The notes beneath the pieces were generated by a model. The model had not been told where the DNA came from and ran no database searches. It was given only the letters and a program-made list of their open reading frames with translations. A DNA stretch of 50,987 nucleotides, from positions 1 through 50,987 of the forward strand of contig WRAJ01000002.1 of assembly GCA_009780245.1 (NCBI GenBank), read 5' to 3'. This stretch comes from Turicibacter sp. GTDB taxonomy: Bacteria; Bacillota_I; Bacilli_A; MOL361; Turicibacteraceae. The translations under genes and the position numbers were made by a program. Of this stretch, positions 8,468 to 18,500 are shown piece by piece (the stretch's first letter is position 1; each line of letters opens with the position of its first letter).

Positions 8468-8500
8468 TACTAAATTAAAAAAACGAAAGGAGGAGCAGCG

Positions 8501-10402
8501 ATGTCTACTGAAAAGAAATTTAATGTTAAAGAGATCGAGAATCCTGACTTCCTCAAAGATTTATCAACGAAAGAACTAAATGAATTGTGTTCAGATATTC
8601 GCCAATTTTTACTAGAGTCTGTTTCAAAAACAGGCGGGCATTTATCGTCTAACTTAGGTGCTGTTGAATTGACGGTTGCCATGCACAAAGTGTTCAATTC
8701 ACCAACGGACAAACTCATTTGGGACGTTGGACATCAAGCTTACACGCATAAAATTTTAACCGGGAGGGCTCATCGATTTGATACGCTTCGCCAATTTAAA
8801 GGGTTGAGTGGTTTTCCAGACCCGTCAGAGTCGGAGCACGATGCATTCATCTCGGGGCATTCATCGACTTCGATTTCGGCTGCGGTTGGCATGGCCTATG
8901 CGCGTGATTATAACGAGGATGATTACGAAGTTGTTTCGGTGATTGGCGATGGGTCGTTGACAGGTGGGCTTGCGTATGAAGCGCTTAACCACATCGGTAA
9001 CGTTAAGAAAAAATTAATTGTTATCTTGAATGATAACGAAATGTCTATCTCACCTAACGTTGGGTTTATGTCGACGTTATTTACAACGTTTAGGCGGCAA
9101 GATGCTTATGTAAATACCGAGCGTCAGTTACGTAAGGCGTTAGGAACGGAAAATTTCATTGGTCGTGCGATTGTTCGGATGAAAGCGAATCTTAAGCAGA
9201 TGTTTTTAAGTGAGCTGCAGCCTTATGAGGCGATGGGATTTAAGTATTTTGGCCCGATTAATGGGCATAACATGAACGATTTGGTACGTAGTTTGGAATA
9301 CGCAAAAAAGGTGGATAAGCCGATCATTATTCACGTTAAAACGATGAAGGGTAAGGGGTATGTGCCGGCTGAAAAGGATACCGATGGTTCGTGGCACGGG
9401 GTGACACCGTTTGAATTAAACGCTAGCGATGATCACACAGAAATAGCTGAGGAAACACAGGTTTCGTGGAGTAAGCATATTTGTTCCGGTTTGGTTGAGT
9501 TGACTAATAATAACAATCGTGTGGCCGTGATTACGCCAGCGATGATTCACGGTTCGGTGCTTTATGAATATTTAGCGGCTTATCCTGAGCGGCTTATTGA
9601 CGTTGGGATCGCCGAGGCGCACGCGGTGACGATGGCAGCGGGAATGGCCTCTCGTGGGATGAAGCCGTTTGTGTCGATTTATTCAAGCTTTTTGCAACGG
9701 GCGTACGATCAAATTCAACACGACGTGTGTTTGCCGAATTTAAACGTGGTGCTTGGGATTGATCGCGCAGGGATTACCGGCGCTGATGGGAAAACGCACC
9801 AAGGGATTTACGACATTGCGATGTTACGACCGTTTCCTAACATGACGATCATGATGCCACGTAACGCCGATGAGGCTTTCAACATGTTGCACACGGCTTA
9901 TCGCATTAATGGACCGGTGGCGATTAGGTATCCGCGCGGTAACGTTGAGAAAGTGTGCCCTAAATACGCCGAGTGGCAAGAAATTCCAGTAGGAAAATGG
10001 GACATTCTAAAGAACGGCGATGATTTAGTGGTGATTTCAGTAGGCCCTGTTTTGGATGACTTGTTAAAGCTAGCTGATGACCTTGCGCAGGAAAAAGGGC
10101 TAAATATCGGTGTGGTAAATGCCCGTTACATTAAACCGCTTGATGTTGAAGTGCTGAATCGGATTGCTGCGGCTGATGTGCCGGTCCTTGTTTACGAAGA
10201 AGCGTCCTTAATTAGCGGTCTTGGAAGTGCTGTGATTGAATATTACAACCAAACTAACAAGCAAGCTAATGTGACCAGAATGGGTGTGCCAGACAAAGCG
10301 ATTGGTCACGGAGATGTGCCAACGGTCCTTGATTCACTAGCACTATCAGTGAATGATGTGAAGAAAAAGATTTTGCAGTTAGTAGGTGAGGGTCATGAGT
10401 AA
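8501..10402 (+). CDS. dxs: 1-Deoxy-D-xylulose-5-phosphate synthase
   Basis: 633 residues, full length. The thiamine-diphosphate motif is GDGSLTGG ... NDN at about 149-179. An N-terminal GGHLSSNLG holds an active-site His. The transketolase pyrimidine-binding region follows (DVGIAEAHAVTMAAGMA at about 366), then DRAGITGADG and the C-terminal transketolase domain with YEEASLISGLGSAV. It makes DXP from pyruvate and glyceraldehyde-3-phosphate for the MEP isoprenoid pathway, feeding ispA. The ribosome binding site AAAGGAGGAG is strong. Expression must come from a promoter within the repeat region or by read-through from the toxin operon; I see no convincing promoter. Confidence 0.97.
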   Translation: MSTEKKFNVKEIENPDFLKDLSTKELNELCSDIRQFLLESVSKTGGHLSSNLGAVELTVAMHKVFNSPTDKLIWDVGHQAYTHKILTGRAHRFDTLRQFKGLSGFPDPSESEHDAFISGHSSTSISAAVGMAYARDYNEDDYEVVSVIGDGSLTGGLAYEALNHIGNVKKKLIVILNDNEMSISPNVGFMSTLFTTFRRQDAYVNTERQLRKALGTENFIGRAIVRMKANLKQMFLSELQPYEAMGFKYFGPINGHNMNDLVRSLEYAKKVDKPIIIHVKTMKGKGYVPAEKDTDGSWHGVTPFELNASDDHTEIAEETQVSWSKHICSGLVELTNNNNRVAVITPAMIHGSVLYEYLAAYPERLIDVGIAEAHAVTMAAGMASRGMKPFVSIYSSFLQRAYDQIQHDVCLPNLNVVLGIDRAGITGADGKTHQGIYDIAMLRPFPNMTIMMPRNADEAFNMLHTAYRINGPVAIRYPRGNVEKVCPKYAEWQEIPVGKWDILKNGDDLVVISVGPVLDDLLKLADDLAQEKGLNIGVVNARYIKPLDVEVLNRIAAADVPVLVYEEASLISGLGSAVIEYYNQTNKQANVTRMGVPDKAIGHGDVPTVLDSLALSVNDVKKKILQLVGEGHE

Positions 10403-11204
10403 CAGCAAAGAACGACTGGATGTGCTCATGACTAGTCTGGGGTTATTTGAATCACGAGAAGCCGCTAAGCGTGCGATTATGGCGGGGATTGTATTAGTGA
10501 ACGACGAACCGGTTGATAAAGCTGGTACGAAAGTACCAGTGGACGCAGAGATTCGCCTGAAAGGGCAAGTGATGCCGTATGTGAGTCGCGGCGGTTATAA
10601 GTTGGAACAAGCGATTAAGGCATTTAACTTGGATTTAACGGATAAAATCATCATCGACGTTGGTGCATCAACGGGTGGTTTTACCGATTGTGCTTTGCAA
10701 AACGGAGCGCGGATGTCTTACGCGGTTGATGTCGGGTATAACCAGCTGGCTTGGAAGTTACGCCAAGATGAGCGTGTGTTAAGCATGGAACGCACCAACT
10801 TTCGACACATGCAGCCAGCTGATTTAGCGCACGGTGTACCAACTTTTGCTTGCATGGACGTGTCGTTTATTTCGATTAAGCTGTTATTGCCAGTATTGAA
10901 GGAATTGTTGGCCGCTGATGGTGAGATCGTGGCTTTGATTAAACCGCAATTTGAAGCGGGGAAGGCTTTAGTTGGTAAAAAGGGAATCGTTAGAGATGCG
11001 AAGGTACATGTAACGGTGATCAAGGACATTACCGCTTTTGTTCGCGAGTTAGGATTAGTTCCGCTTGGATTAACTTTTTCGCCGATTAAGGGTGGGGTAG
11101 GGAACATTGAGTTTTTGCTTAACATCGGTTTAGAAGGCGAACAAATTATTACGGATGAGCGGGTTGAAGAGGTTGTAAAAACGGCTCATAATGGGTTGAA
11201 GTAG
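10395..11204 (+). CDS. tlyA: TlyA family 23S rRNA methyltransferase / hemolysin-like protein
   Basis: 269 residues. An N-terminal S4 RNA-binding domain (about 3-60, LDVLMTSLGLFESREAAKRAI) is followed by an FtsJ-type methyltransferase with the SAM motif DVGASTGGFTDCAL at about 85-98, then VALIKPQFEAGK and GVGNIEFL. Homologues (YqxC in Bacillus) lie after dxs; mycobacterial TlyA 2'-O-methylates rRNA. The start chosen is ATG 10395, overlapping the dxs stop by 8 bp; a GTG at 10386 is also in frame. The argR and recN genes that usually follow are absent. Confidence 0.92.
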   Translation: MSNSKERLDVLMTSLGLFESREAAKRAIMAGIVLVNDEPVDKAGTKVPVDAEIRLKGQVMPYVSRGGYKLEQAIKAFNLDLTDKIIIDVGASTGGFTDCALQNGARMSYAVDVGYNQLAWKLRQDERVLSMERTNFRHMQPADLAHGVPTFACMDVSFISIKLLLPVLKELLAADGEIVALIKPQFEAGKALVGKKGIVRDAKVHVTVIKDITAFVRELGLVPLGLTFSPIKGGVGNIEFLLNIGLEGEQIITDERVEEVVKTAHNGLK

Positions 11205-11344
11205 GAGGTTCGGGAAGGAGGTTTCTGATATAAATTTCAACTTTCCCACGGCACAAGAACGCCCAAATTTCGATTTGAGTTTTTAAATGTTTGAAATCTG
11301 TGGGATTGGGGTATCCTATTTTGGACAGGTAAAGGGTGATTTGA

Positions 11345-11968
11345 ATGAATGAAAATAGTAGAGAAGAATTAGAAGATGAAACAGGTTTAGACCCTTTTGT
11401 TATGGGTGGTGTCAAAGGCGAGATGATTGCCGACGCTTTAAATGTCTTTACCACAGATGAAAAAGAAGAAGAAGATTATGGAATGTGGGGGCTAGGTGTC
11501 GCTGGTGTTTTCATGTTAGTCTTTTCTGGAACTAGTGGCATGGGACTTTTTGATAACGCAAATGAGATTGTTTCTACTCTTGTGTCGTTTGCGGGTGTAG
11601 TCGTCGCTGTTCCTTGTGCTATTTTAATGTTTCTTAGGCTAAGGAAAAGAAAGGTTTTGAACAAGATAGCTTCACTCGTTGTATCTTCACAATTACGAAA
11701 AATTGATGATATTGCCCGATTTACAGGAATGTCAGAAAATAAAGTTATCGACCATTTACATCTACTGTTTTCAAATTCAAGTGGTCATAAATTAGGAAAT
11801 GACGCCCGCTATTTAAAAGGTGGCAAGCTAGATTTAGAAACCATGGAAATCAAGTTATCAGACAAGTACACAGAAAAAGAACCGTGGACATGTGTTTATT
11901 GTCGTGCGGTCAATGAAAAGGACGCTCTCGTTTGTTCATCATGCCATGCCCCAAAGAAAAAAGTTTAA
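11345..11968 (+). CDS. Membrane protein with winged-helix-like segment and C-terminal zinc ribbon
   Basis: 207 residues, not a named family that I recognise. An acidic N-terminus (1-45) is followed by two membrane helices (about 48-68 and 75-97), a basic RLRKRK stop-transfer, and a helical segment resembling a winged helix (IASLVVSSQLRKIDDIARFTG onward). The C-terminus is a RanBP2-like zinc finger, WTCVYC ... CSSC with C-x2-C-x10-C-x2-C spacing, ending in a basic KKKV. The cytoplasmic part looks suited to binding protein or nucleic acid at the membrane. The start is ATG 11345 with AAAGGGTG upstream. It lies 26 bp before the next reading frame and may be co-transcribed with it. Confidence 0.75.
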   Translation: MNENSREELEDETGLDPFVMGGVKGEMIADALNVFTTDEKEEEDYGMWGLGVAGVFMLVFSGTSGMGLFDNANEIVSTLVSFAGVVVAVPCAILMFLRLRKRKVLNKIASLVVSSQLRKIDDIARFTGMSENKVIDHLHLLFSNSSGHKLGNDARYLKGGKLDLETMEIKLSDKYTEKEPWTCVYCRAVNEKDALVCSSCHAPKKKV

Positions 11969-12006
11969 CCACATATCTATCAAATAGTTAAAAGGTGGTA
12001 AATCCT

Positions 12007-12435
12007 GTGACCATAACACTAATTAGACACGCAAAAGTCAACTATAAATTTAAAAAGTCCTATCGTCATTTTGAATTTGATAAATCATGTACCGAATATG
12101 ATAATAGCCCTGTGCTTCAAGAAATTGAACACAGGGCTAATTCTATTACTGGCAACATTATTTATGTGAGTAGCTTGATCAGAACCCACGAAACGGCACA
12201 GCTACTATTTTCGGGTATTATGCCAACTGAAAACAAGCTATTTGATGAAGTGCCTATCAAATCATTCGCACCATTACCAATAGCACTACCTACAGCCCTA
12301 TGGTTCGGTATGATTGATATTTCAGAGAGAAAGGTGGATCGGCTTGCAAATCGCAATAAGAAATGGGAGCTCATTTTAATTATTAGTGGGATTATCATCT
12401 TTGGTGGTTTAATTATACTAGGTCGGATTTGGTAA
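12007..12435 (+). CDS. Shortened histidine-phosphatase-like protein with C-terminal membrane helix
   Basis: 142 residues from GTG 12007 (AAAGGTGG at 11991-11998; a GTG at 11995 would lie inside that site). The N-terminus has the phosphoglycerate-mutase/histidine-phosphatase motif TLIRHAK (catalytic His 7), and YVSSLIRTHETAQLLF matches the family's SSPLxRTxETAxxL block. The family's second catalytic His, in a V-x-H-G motif, is not present. Where it should be, the sequence becomes a hydrophobic helix (about 119-139, LILIISGIIIFGG) and the protein ends at 142 instead of ~200 residues. It may be an inactivated phosphatase re-used as a membrane protein, or a decayed gene. Confidence 0.6.
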   Translation: MTITLIRHAKVNYKFKKSYRHFEFDKSCTEYDNSPVLQEIEHRANSITGNIIYVSSLIRTHETAQLLFSGIMPTENKLFDEVPIKSFAPLPIALPTALWFGMIDISERKVDRLANRNKKWELILIISGIIIFGGLIILGRIW

Positions 12436-12507
12436 AAAATGGAGAAAAGATTAATTTCTTACAGCACGTTTTTTACCCGATTGGGTGTATTCATTCTACT
12501 TTGATAA

Positions 12508-12599
12508 TGGTATAATGCATGAGCACCAGTTGAGAAACATAAAAGCTCAGGAACGTTTGTCACGTAGACGTTTGTTTCAGAGTTTTTATGTGATTTTTT
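12508..12599 (+). promoter_or_regulatory. Extended -10 promoter followed by terminator-like hairpin (attenuator or small RNA)
   Basis: TGG-TATAAT (12508-12516) is an extended -10 with a weak -35. About 20 bp downstream, ACATAAAAGCTCAGGAAC (12537-12554) pairs with GTTTCAGAGTTTTTATGT (12574-12591) with one mismatch and two G-T pairs, followed by a T6 run. This would yield a ~75-nt RNA, or act as a leader attenuator for the regulator gene that begins 220 bp further on. The rest of 12436-12820 holds no convincing gene. Confidence 0.5.
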
Positions 12600-12820
12600 A
12601 TAGTGTTTTGATAGTGATGATTGACAGCTTTTAACTGGTGTTATTGTGGAAATAAATGTGTTGTGAGATTTTGGGTTCTTACGACACATTTACTTTATGC
12701 GTTTGGGTGTAGGCATACAGTCAAGATCAGGCTACAGGTTGATATTTTTAACAATTGTGGGAATACTTGAAGGTATACGCTTATGACATTCAAACAATGA
12801 GAAAAAAGGTAGTGAGAACA

Positions 12821-15391
12821 ATGAATGTTAAACTTTCAGATTCGAAAAATGATTTTTTAATTCGTGATCGGGTAAATCGTATTTTTAATCAAGCGATTAG
12901 CCATCGATTGGTTTATGTCATTGCTGGATCCGGGTACGGTAAAACACAGGCTGTTCGACACTATGTTGAAAGACAAGAGGGTGCTGTTATTAGGTGGATG
13001 CAACTCACTGAGAACGATAACAATCCGTTTTGTTTATGGGAAACTGTGACGCACACAACAGGCATTGACAATTCAGAATTAGCTAATCGGTTACGTGAAA
13101 TTAGATTTCCAGAGACCCAGGCGCAATTTGAGCTTTTCGTAGAAATAACCAAACAAATGGAGCCTGAGGGTCGCATCTTTTTAGTTTTGGATGAATTTCA
13201 CTTGATCAACTCGAAAGAAACGATGCTTTTTATTGAACGTTGTATTCACATAGATAATCCTAATTTATGTGTCATTATTATTTCGCGTGTGGAGCCTCAT
13301 CTGAATGCTGTTTCTTTGTTCTCTCGAAATGAAGGGGTCATCGTAACTGAAAAAGATTTGTGTTTTAACGAGCAAGAGGTCAAGCTGTTTCTTGATTATC
13401 ATGGTGTCTCAATTCCGACAAAATTTCTATTACAACTCATAGAAATCACGAAGGGGTGGCCGTTAGCGATTAATCTGTTCGCGTTGATTTTGAAGCGAAC
13501 CTCAACGGATCGGGTTCAAAATGCTTTAGAAGCGATGCGAGACAACATTTTAAAATTGTTTGAATTTGAAGCTTGGAACACCTTATCACCGAGTGTTCAA
13601 AAAAAATTAGTGAGCGTCTCGTTGTTATCTCGCTTGCCGATTGTTCCCGTGGAAGAAATTTTCAAAGACATTCAAGAGTTAGATGGTTTTCCTGAATTGA
13701 ATGCGTTTATCTGGTTTCATGGTTTCACGAAGGATTTTAAAATACATCCTTTGTATTTGGAATTTTTGCAGAGTAAGGAACAGGTTTTATCCGAGGAGGA
13801 AAAACAAGAAACTTATCGATTAGCAGCACAGTGGTGTTCAGAAAATGATTTTAAGATGGAGGCCGTTGGTTATTACGAAAAAACAGCTCAATATGATCAG
13901 ATGGTACGGATCTTTTTCTCCTATCAATTCAAGTATTCCTCTCATGTTAGCAGGTATTTCCTTGAAGTGTTAAACAAGATTGAGCTTGCGTCTGTCACCG
14001 AAGCTGAGCCGATTGTTTTATTTTTGAAGCATTATTTCACCCCGTTATTTTTAGCTGGAACAGGTGAATATGAACAAGCAGAAGCATATGCGTTGTCTGT
14101 TGTTGAAGCCTTTCAATCAATTGACACCCCTTTTTCAGTGAGTCTTTTGCAAGCGACATACAGTAATTTAGTTTTTATTGATATGCATTTGTGTGTCGCC
14201 ACGCACGTGTATAAAGGAGCAGAGTATTTACAAAAATCAATTTTATATTTCAAAAAATCTTCACTTGAAGCACTTAAGATGGGGGATGCTTTTATTAATG
14301 GCTCCCCTCAAATGTTCGCCTGCTTAGTGGGAGAAGGAGCCAGCTTGCTACATTTTGACTATTTTTTAGCCTCGGTTAGATTAGTTTCCGGACTGATTGA
14401 GCAAACCGAATATAAAATATATGCAGGGTATGATGAATTGGTTGAATGTGAGTATGCGTTTTTTAAAAACGAGCTTAGCGATGCTCGGAATCACGCCTAC
14501 AGTGCTATTTTAAAAGCACGGTTACATAAGCAATACAGCATTGCGGCTTTTGCAGAAAGTTATTTGCTTCAAATTGCTCTCCAAGAAGGAGAAATAGAAA
14601 TGGCAGAGAAAGCTCTCGACCAGTTACAAGCTTATTTAGAATATCCGCATTTTTACCATTTCCAACTGGATTACGATCTGTATACAACTTTTTTCTATAC
14701 AAAAATTGGTATCCTTGAGAAAATTCCTGCGTGGATAGCAACAGAGGAAAAGCGGGTAGGGTCGGATCAAAAGGTGCCAACAAGAGAGTTGATCGTGCTT
14801 GCTACGTATTACATTGCCTGTAAAAATTATCGTCAAGCACTCATTATTTTACGCAATTCTTACCCGAGGAGCGTTTACGAGCGGTATTTGTTTGGAGAAA
14901 TTAGAATCGCCTTATTAACGGCAGTGGCTTGGTTACAGACGGGATACCCTGTGGAAGCGGTGCGTGAGTTTGAAAAAGCGTATCAATTATCCTTAAATGG
15001 GAAATTTGAGATGTTCTTTATTGAAGTAGGAAAAGAGGAGTTTCATCCTTTAGCAACTGCCGCTTTAAACTTAGAAAGCAGTGTGATCCCAAAAGATTGG
15101 CTTAAGCGAATAAAGAGACAAGTGTCTGTTCATGCAAAAAAGTCATTAGTGATTGCATCTGCTTTCAAGCAACCATTCGACGAGGAATCAGCAATGGTTC
15201 CACTCTCAAAACGTGAAGAAGAGGTTTTGCGTGATCTGTACCACGGCCTTTCAAGAGATGAGATTGCACTGAATAGACACGTCTCTGTCAATACCGTTAA
15301 AAAATCATTACAATCCATCTATAGTAAGTTAAATGCACAAAGTGGCATCGACGCTGTGCGCATTGCGATTGAGAAAAACTTGATAAAGTAA
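12821..15391 (+). CDS. MalT-type LuxR family STAND ATPase transcriptional regulator
   Basis: 856 residues from ATG 12821 (AAGGTAGTGAG upstream; earlier in-frame starts at TTG 12755 and ATG 12797 lack a good site). The N-terminal NTPase has Walker A AGSGYGKTQ at about 36-44 and Walker B IFLVLDEFHLI near 121-131, followed by a winged-helix-like region and a long TPR-like helical middle (about 330-770). The C-terminal LuxR helix-turn-helix LSKREEEVLRDLYHGLSRDE ... VSVNTVKKSLQSIYSKLNA spans about 793-850. MalT-type proteins bind an inducer and ATP, then oligomerise on DNA. It sits just upstream of the WxL surface locus and is the obvious candidate regulator; that link is inference. Confidence 0.9.
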   Translation: MNVKLSDSKNDFLIRDRVNRIFNQAISHRLVYVIAGSGYGKTQAVRHYVERQEGAVIRWMQLTENDNNPFCLWETVTHTTGIDNSELANRLREIRFPETQAQFELFVEITKQMEPEGRIFLVLDEFHLINSKETMLFIERCIHIDNPNLCVIIISRVEPHLNAVSLFSRNEGVIVTEKDLCFNEQEVKLFLDYHGVSIPTKFLLQLIEITKGWPLAINLFALILKRTSTDRVQNALEAMRDNILKLFEFEAWNTLSPSVQKKLVSVSLLSRLPIVPVEEIFKDIQELDGFPELNAFIWFHGFTKDFKIHPLYLEFLQSKEQVLSEEEKQETYRLAAQWCSENDFKMEAVGYYEKTAQYDQMVRIFFSYQFKYSSHVSRYFLEVLNKIELASVTEAEPIVLFLKHYFTPLFLAGTGEYEQAEAYALSVVEAFQSIDTPFSVSLLQATYSNLVFIDMHLCVATHVYKGAEYLQKSILYFKKSSLEALKMGDAFINGSPQMFACLVGEGASLLHFDYFLASVRLVSGLIEQTEYKIYAGYDELVECEYAFFKNELSDARNHAYSAILKARLHKQYSIAAFAESYLLQIALQEGEIEMAEKALDQLQAYLEYPHFYHFQLDYDLYTTFFYTKIGILEKIPAWIATEEKRVGSDQKVPTRELIVLATYYIACKNYRQALIILRNSYPRSVYERYLFGEIRIALLTAVAWLQTGYPVEAVREFEKAYQLSLNGKFEMFFIEVGKEEFHPLATAALNLESSVIPKDWLKRIKRQVSVHAKKSLVIASAFKQPFDEESAMVPLSKREEEVLRDLYHGLSRDEIALNRHVSVNTVKKSLQSIYSKLNAQSGIDAVRIAIEKNLIK

Positions 15392-15410
15392 CCTCACAAT
15401 GTTTGATCTG

Positions 15411-15457
15411 AAAAAACATCCCAATTTCAACATTTCGTTAAATTGAGGTGTTTTTTC
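15411..15457 (+). terminator. Rho-independent terminator after the MalT-type regulator
   Basis: Stem AAAAAACATCCCAATTT / AAATTGAGGTGTTTTTT with one internal imperfection and a T6 end. It separates the regulator from the surface-protein operon. Confidence 0.85.
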
Positions 15458-15490
15458 TTGTGTAGAAGTTAATCTTTACCCTTTAGGGTG

Positions 15491-15543
15491 TAGTTGCTTA
15501 ATTGTACTGTGAGTATAATTAGAATAGCTCATCAAGTGATGAG
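15491..15543 (+). promoter_or_regulatory. Promoter and palindromic operator of the WxL surface operon
   Basis: -10 TATAAT at 15514-15519 with a weak -35 (TAGTTG at 15491-15496, 17-bp spacing). A palindrome CTCATCA-AG-TGATGAG at 15528-15543 lies on the predicted transcription start, 14 bp before the TAGGAGGTG site of the next gene. It is a good candidate binding site for a repressor or for the adjacent LuxR-type regulator. Confidence 0.6.
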
Positions 15544-15572
15544 AAATATCAGCAGTTAGGAGGTGTAAATGG

Positions 15573-18500
15573 ATGAATTCAAGAAACATGCTAAAGGTAC
15601 TGGTAGTCATCCTGAGCATCGCATTTTTAATTGCATCTTTGCCGATACAAGCTAATTTTCCTTTGACTCACGATGCTCTTTATGATAACGACGCGCCTGA
15701 TCGATTATACAGTGAATTTGAAGATGTTTATGATAGGGCTGCCGAACCGTCGGAACCAGCTTATCATCCAGACGAGGGGTTGGATGATAAGTCTAGTGTG
15801 CAAGTAGAAGTTGAGGAAGAAATTGTTGATGATAGCGAAGACGAAAACCTTGAATTTGAAGAAATTGAAGAACTCACGCTTTATACAGATGAAGCTGGCT
15901 TGGTTACGGCTGAAGTGTCGACTTGGACACAATTTCAACAAGCAATGGGTAATCGTGATGTTCAATTGATTAGCCTTCAGAATAACATTGTCACAGGGAC
16001 TAATACAGCTGCTTTCACATTAAATCCTTTTACTGGCACAACACCAGCAATTAGAAATGCAACTGCAAGAACGCTTATCATCGAAGGGAACGGTTATATT
16101 TTCGACATTGGAAATTCTAGTATGACCTTAGTAAACGAAACCTTAACTGGCACTTCAAACAACTGGGACATTACCTTTCGAAACATTAATTTGTATCACG
16201 GCAACTATTACGGTTTTATGACAGCTAGACAAATGAATGCTACTAACGAGGATCGTGTCACTTTTCGGTATCACAATGTTAGGCACGTGGGAAATCAGAT
16301 TATTCATTCGCCAAGAGCACATGTTTTTATTTCTGGAGAATTCTCTAGTACCAGAGTAACAAATTATACCAGTGCTGCTCGTGGAACCAATATTAACATG
16401 AATCGAAATCAAGATGCTAATTTTTACGTTAGAAATGTCACGCTTCAAGACGGAGCAAACGTCACCCTTCACGGTTATAATGCTGGCAATATTCATGTAA
16501 CTAATGGTGGGAATTTTGTTGTCGGAAGCCATGCGACACTGACAACCACTTTGTCAGGAACCCCTTTTTGGCTAGGTACCGGTGCGCCTTGGTGGGAAGC
16601 TGAAGGGAATAATATTTTTGTTGAAGATGGTAACATCATCGTTCATTCAGGTGCCATTTTGAATTTATTTCCTGTAGCTAACTTTGGTGCTATTAATATT
16701 ACCGGTGCAAACAATCGGATGGAAATCCACCCAGATGCCACGGTAAACATTACGCAAAGCAACCATAGTCATACTCACACAAACACGGTAGCTAATCATC
16801 GTCAACGTACGACGCTTGGTTTACATGGGAGTAATAACCGATTAGAAGTTTATGGGACGTTAAACATTAACTTGCATGGCGACGGAGCGAACGGTAATAA
16901 CATTGTTCATCTTGGTAGTACGTCACACATCAACATTCGAAGAGCAGCGCATGCTGGTTCGTATGGGCAAATGAATATTCGTGTAACAGGAAGAACGGGC
17001 ATGACGAATCATGTCATTAACATCACCGATAATGCGCAATTAAATGTGCAAATGGGTGGAAAATTAGACATTGACGTTGCGGGCCGAACAACCGGTGCAG
17101 GTCACATCATTAACGTTGGAAATAACTCACAGTTTCACGTAGAAGCAGGCGGTATCTTTGATGTTCGTGCAGACGGCACAAGTGCAGACATGCGGCTCAT
17201 TCAGTTTGGAACAGGTGGTAGTTTCCGCTTTGCGGATGCTGAACGCATCCACTTGCAACGAAGAAGTGTGATTGCAGGTGCGAATGCGACGAATAATGGT
17301 TTAATCGGGATGGCAGCCACAGCAGGCTTCTTAGAAATGGACATTCAAGAAGTTAGTCGCTGGCCACAAGGTAATTTTGATGCCACACCGCCGCAGCATT
17401 GGCTTCCGATGTACGGCATGCGGATTGCTTTCCCTACTGCGGGTACGACCGTCGCTGCTCATGTTTTTAGTAATGCGACGCATGGCGCTTCCTTAACGAC
17501 CGAAATGAGTGCAGATTTTAGGAATAATTTTCAAACGCACAACACACAGCGTGTTTTGTTTGAAAGGATTCCAGAGGTTGAAGTGGCCATCCTGAGTGTC
17601 GCAACGGATAATGTGAATCAAAACGCTTCAAGAGTGATCCATGGGGTCACCAATCCGCATGCTTATGTGCGATTAGGTTATCACCCGTACAACAACGATG
17701 TGTCACTGGCAATCACCGATCAGGAGCACGCCATCCCAAGCCCGGTTACCGATTTGGCGAATCCTAATATTAATACTACGGAATTCACTGACAACTTTAC
17801 CGTTCAAGCAGACGAGTTTGGAAGTTGGTCGTTTACGATTCCACCGGGAAGAAATTTTACGGCTAATAGTACAATCACAGCCTTCGCTTTCTTAAATGGA
17901 AAGTATGGGCGTGATTCACAGGTTGTGTTAGATGAAACTGCGCCAAAAGCGGATCCTGTGACGAGGAGCGTTAATGAAGGGGATCCGATTGTATTGGATC
18001 CAAATGCGTTTATTCAAAATATCAGAGATACAAATCCGCGTTTGCAAAATTTTGTCGTTGCGTTTTCAAATGAAAACAGTTGGTTGGGATCAGAGCACTT
18101 GTTAGCGTCACCTGGGACACATGCCATCTTCATTGATTTGTGGGATGAAGCTGGGAATCATGCCCTCATCAGATCGGAATTAATTGTTGTGCCAGCATAC
18201 ACGGGTTCTTTAATATTGAGCGTTCCGACAACGATGTCCTTCGGAACACACGTTATCGGAAGTGTAGACACACGGATTGGCATTTCATCAGTCAGTGAGC
18301 CTTTAGGTGTTACTGATACGCGAATAGACCGAAGCCCATGGGAGTTAAGAGCTCGAATGGATCAAGATTTATTCAATCCAACCTTTAATAGTTATTTGCC
18401 AGTCGTTTTTCAACGAGATGGGATTTTCAGTTTTCCTCTGTCATCCGCAAGTGTGATCATTGATTCTCGCACGAACGATGATGCTAATATGTTTGATATC

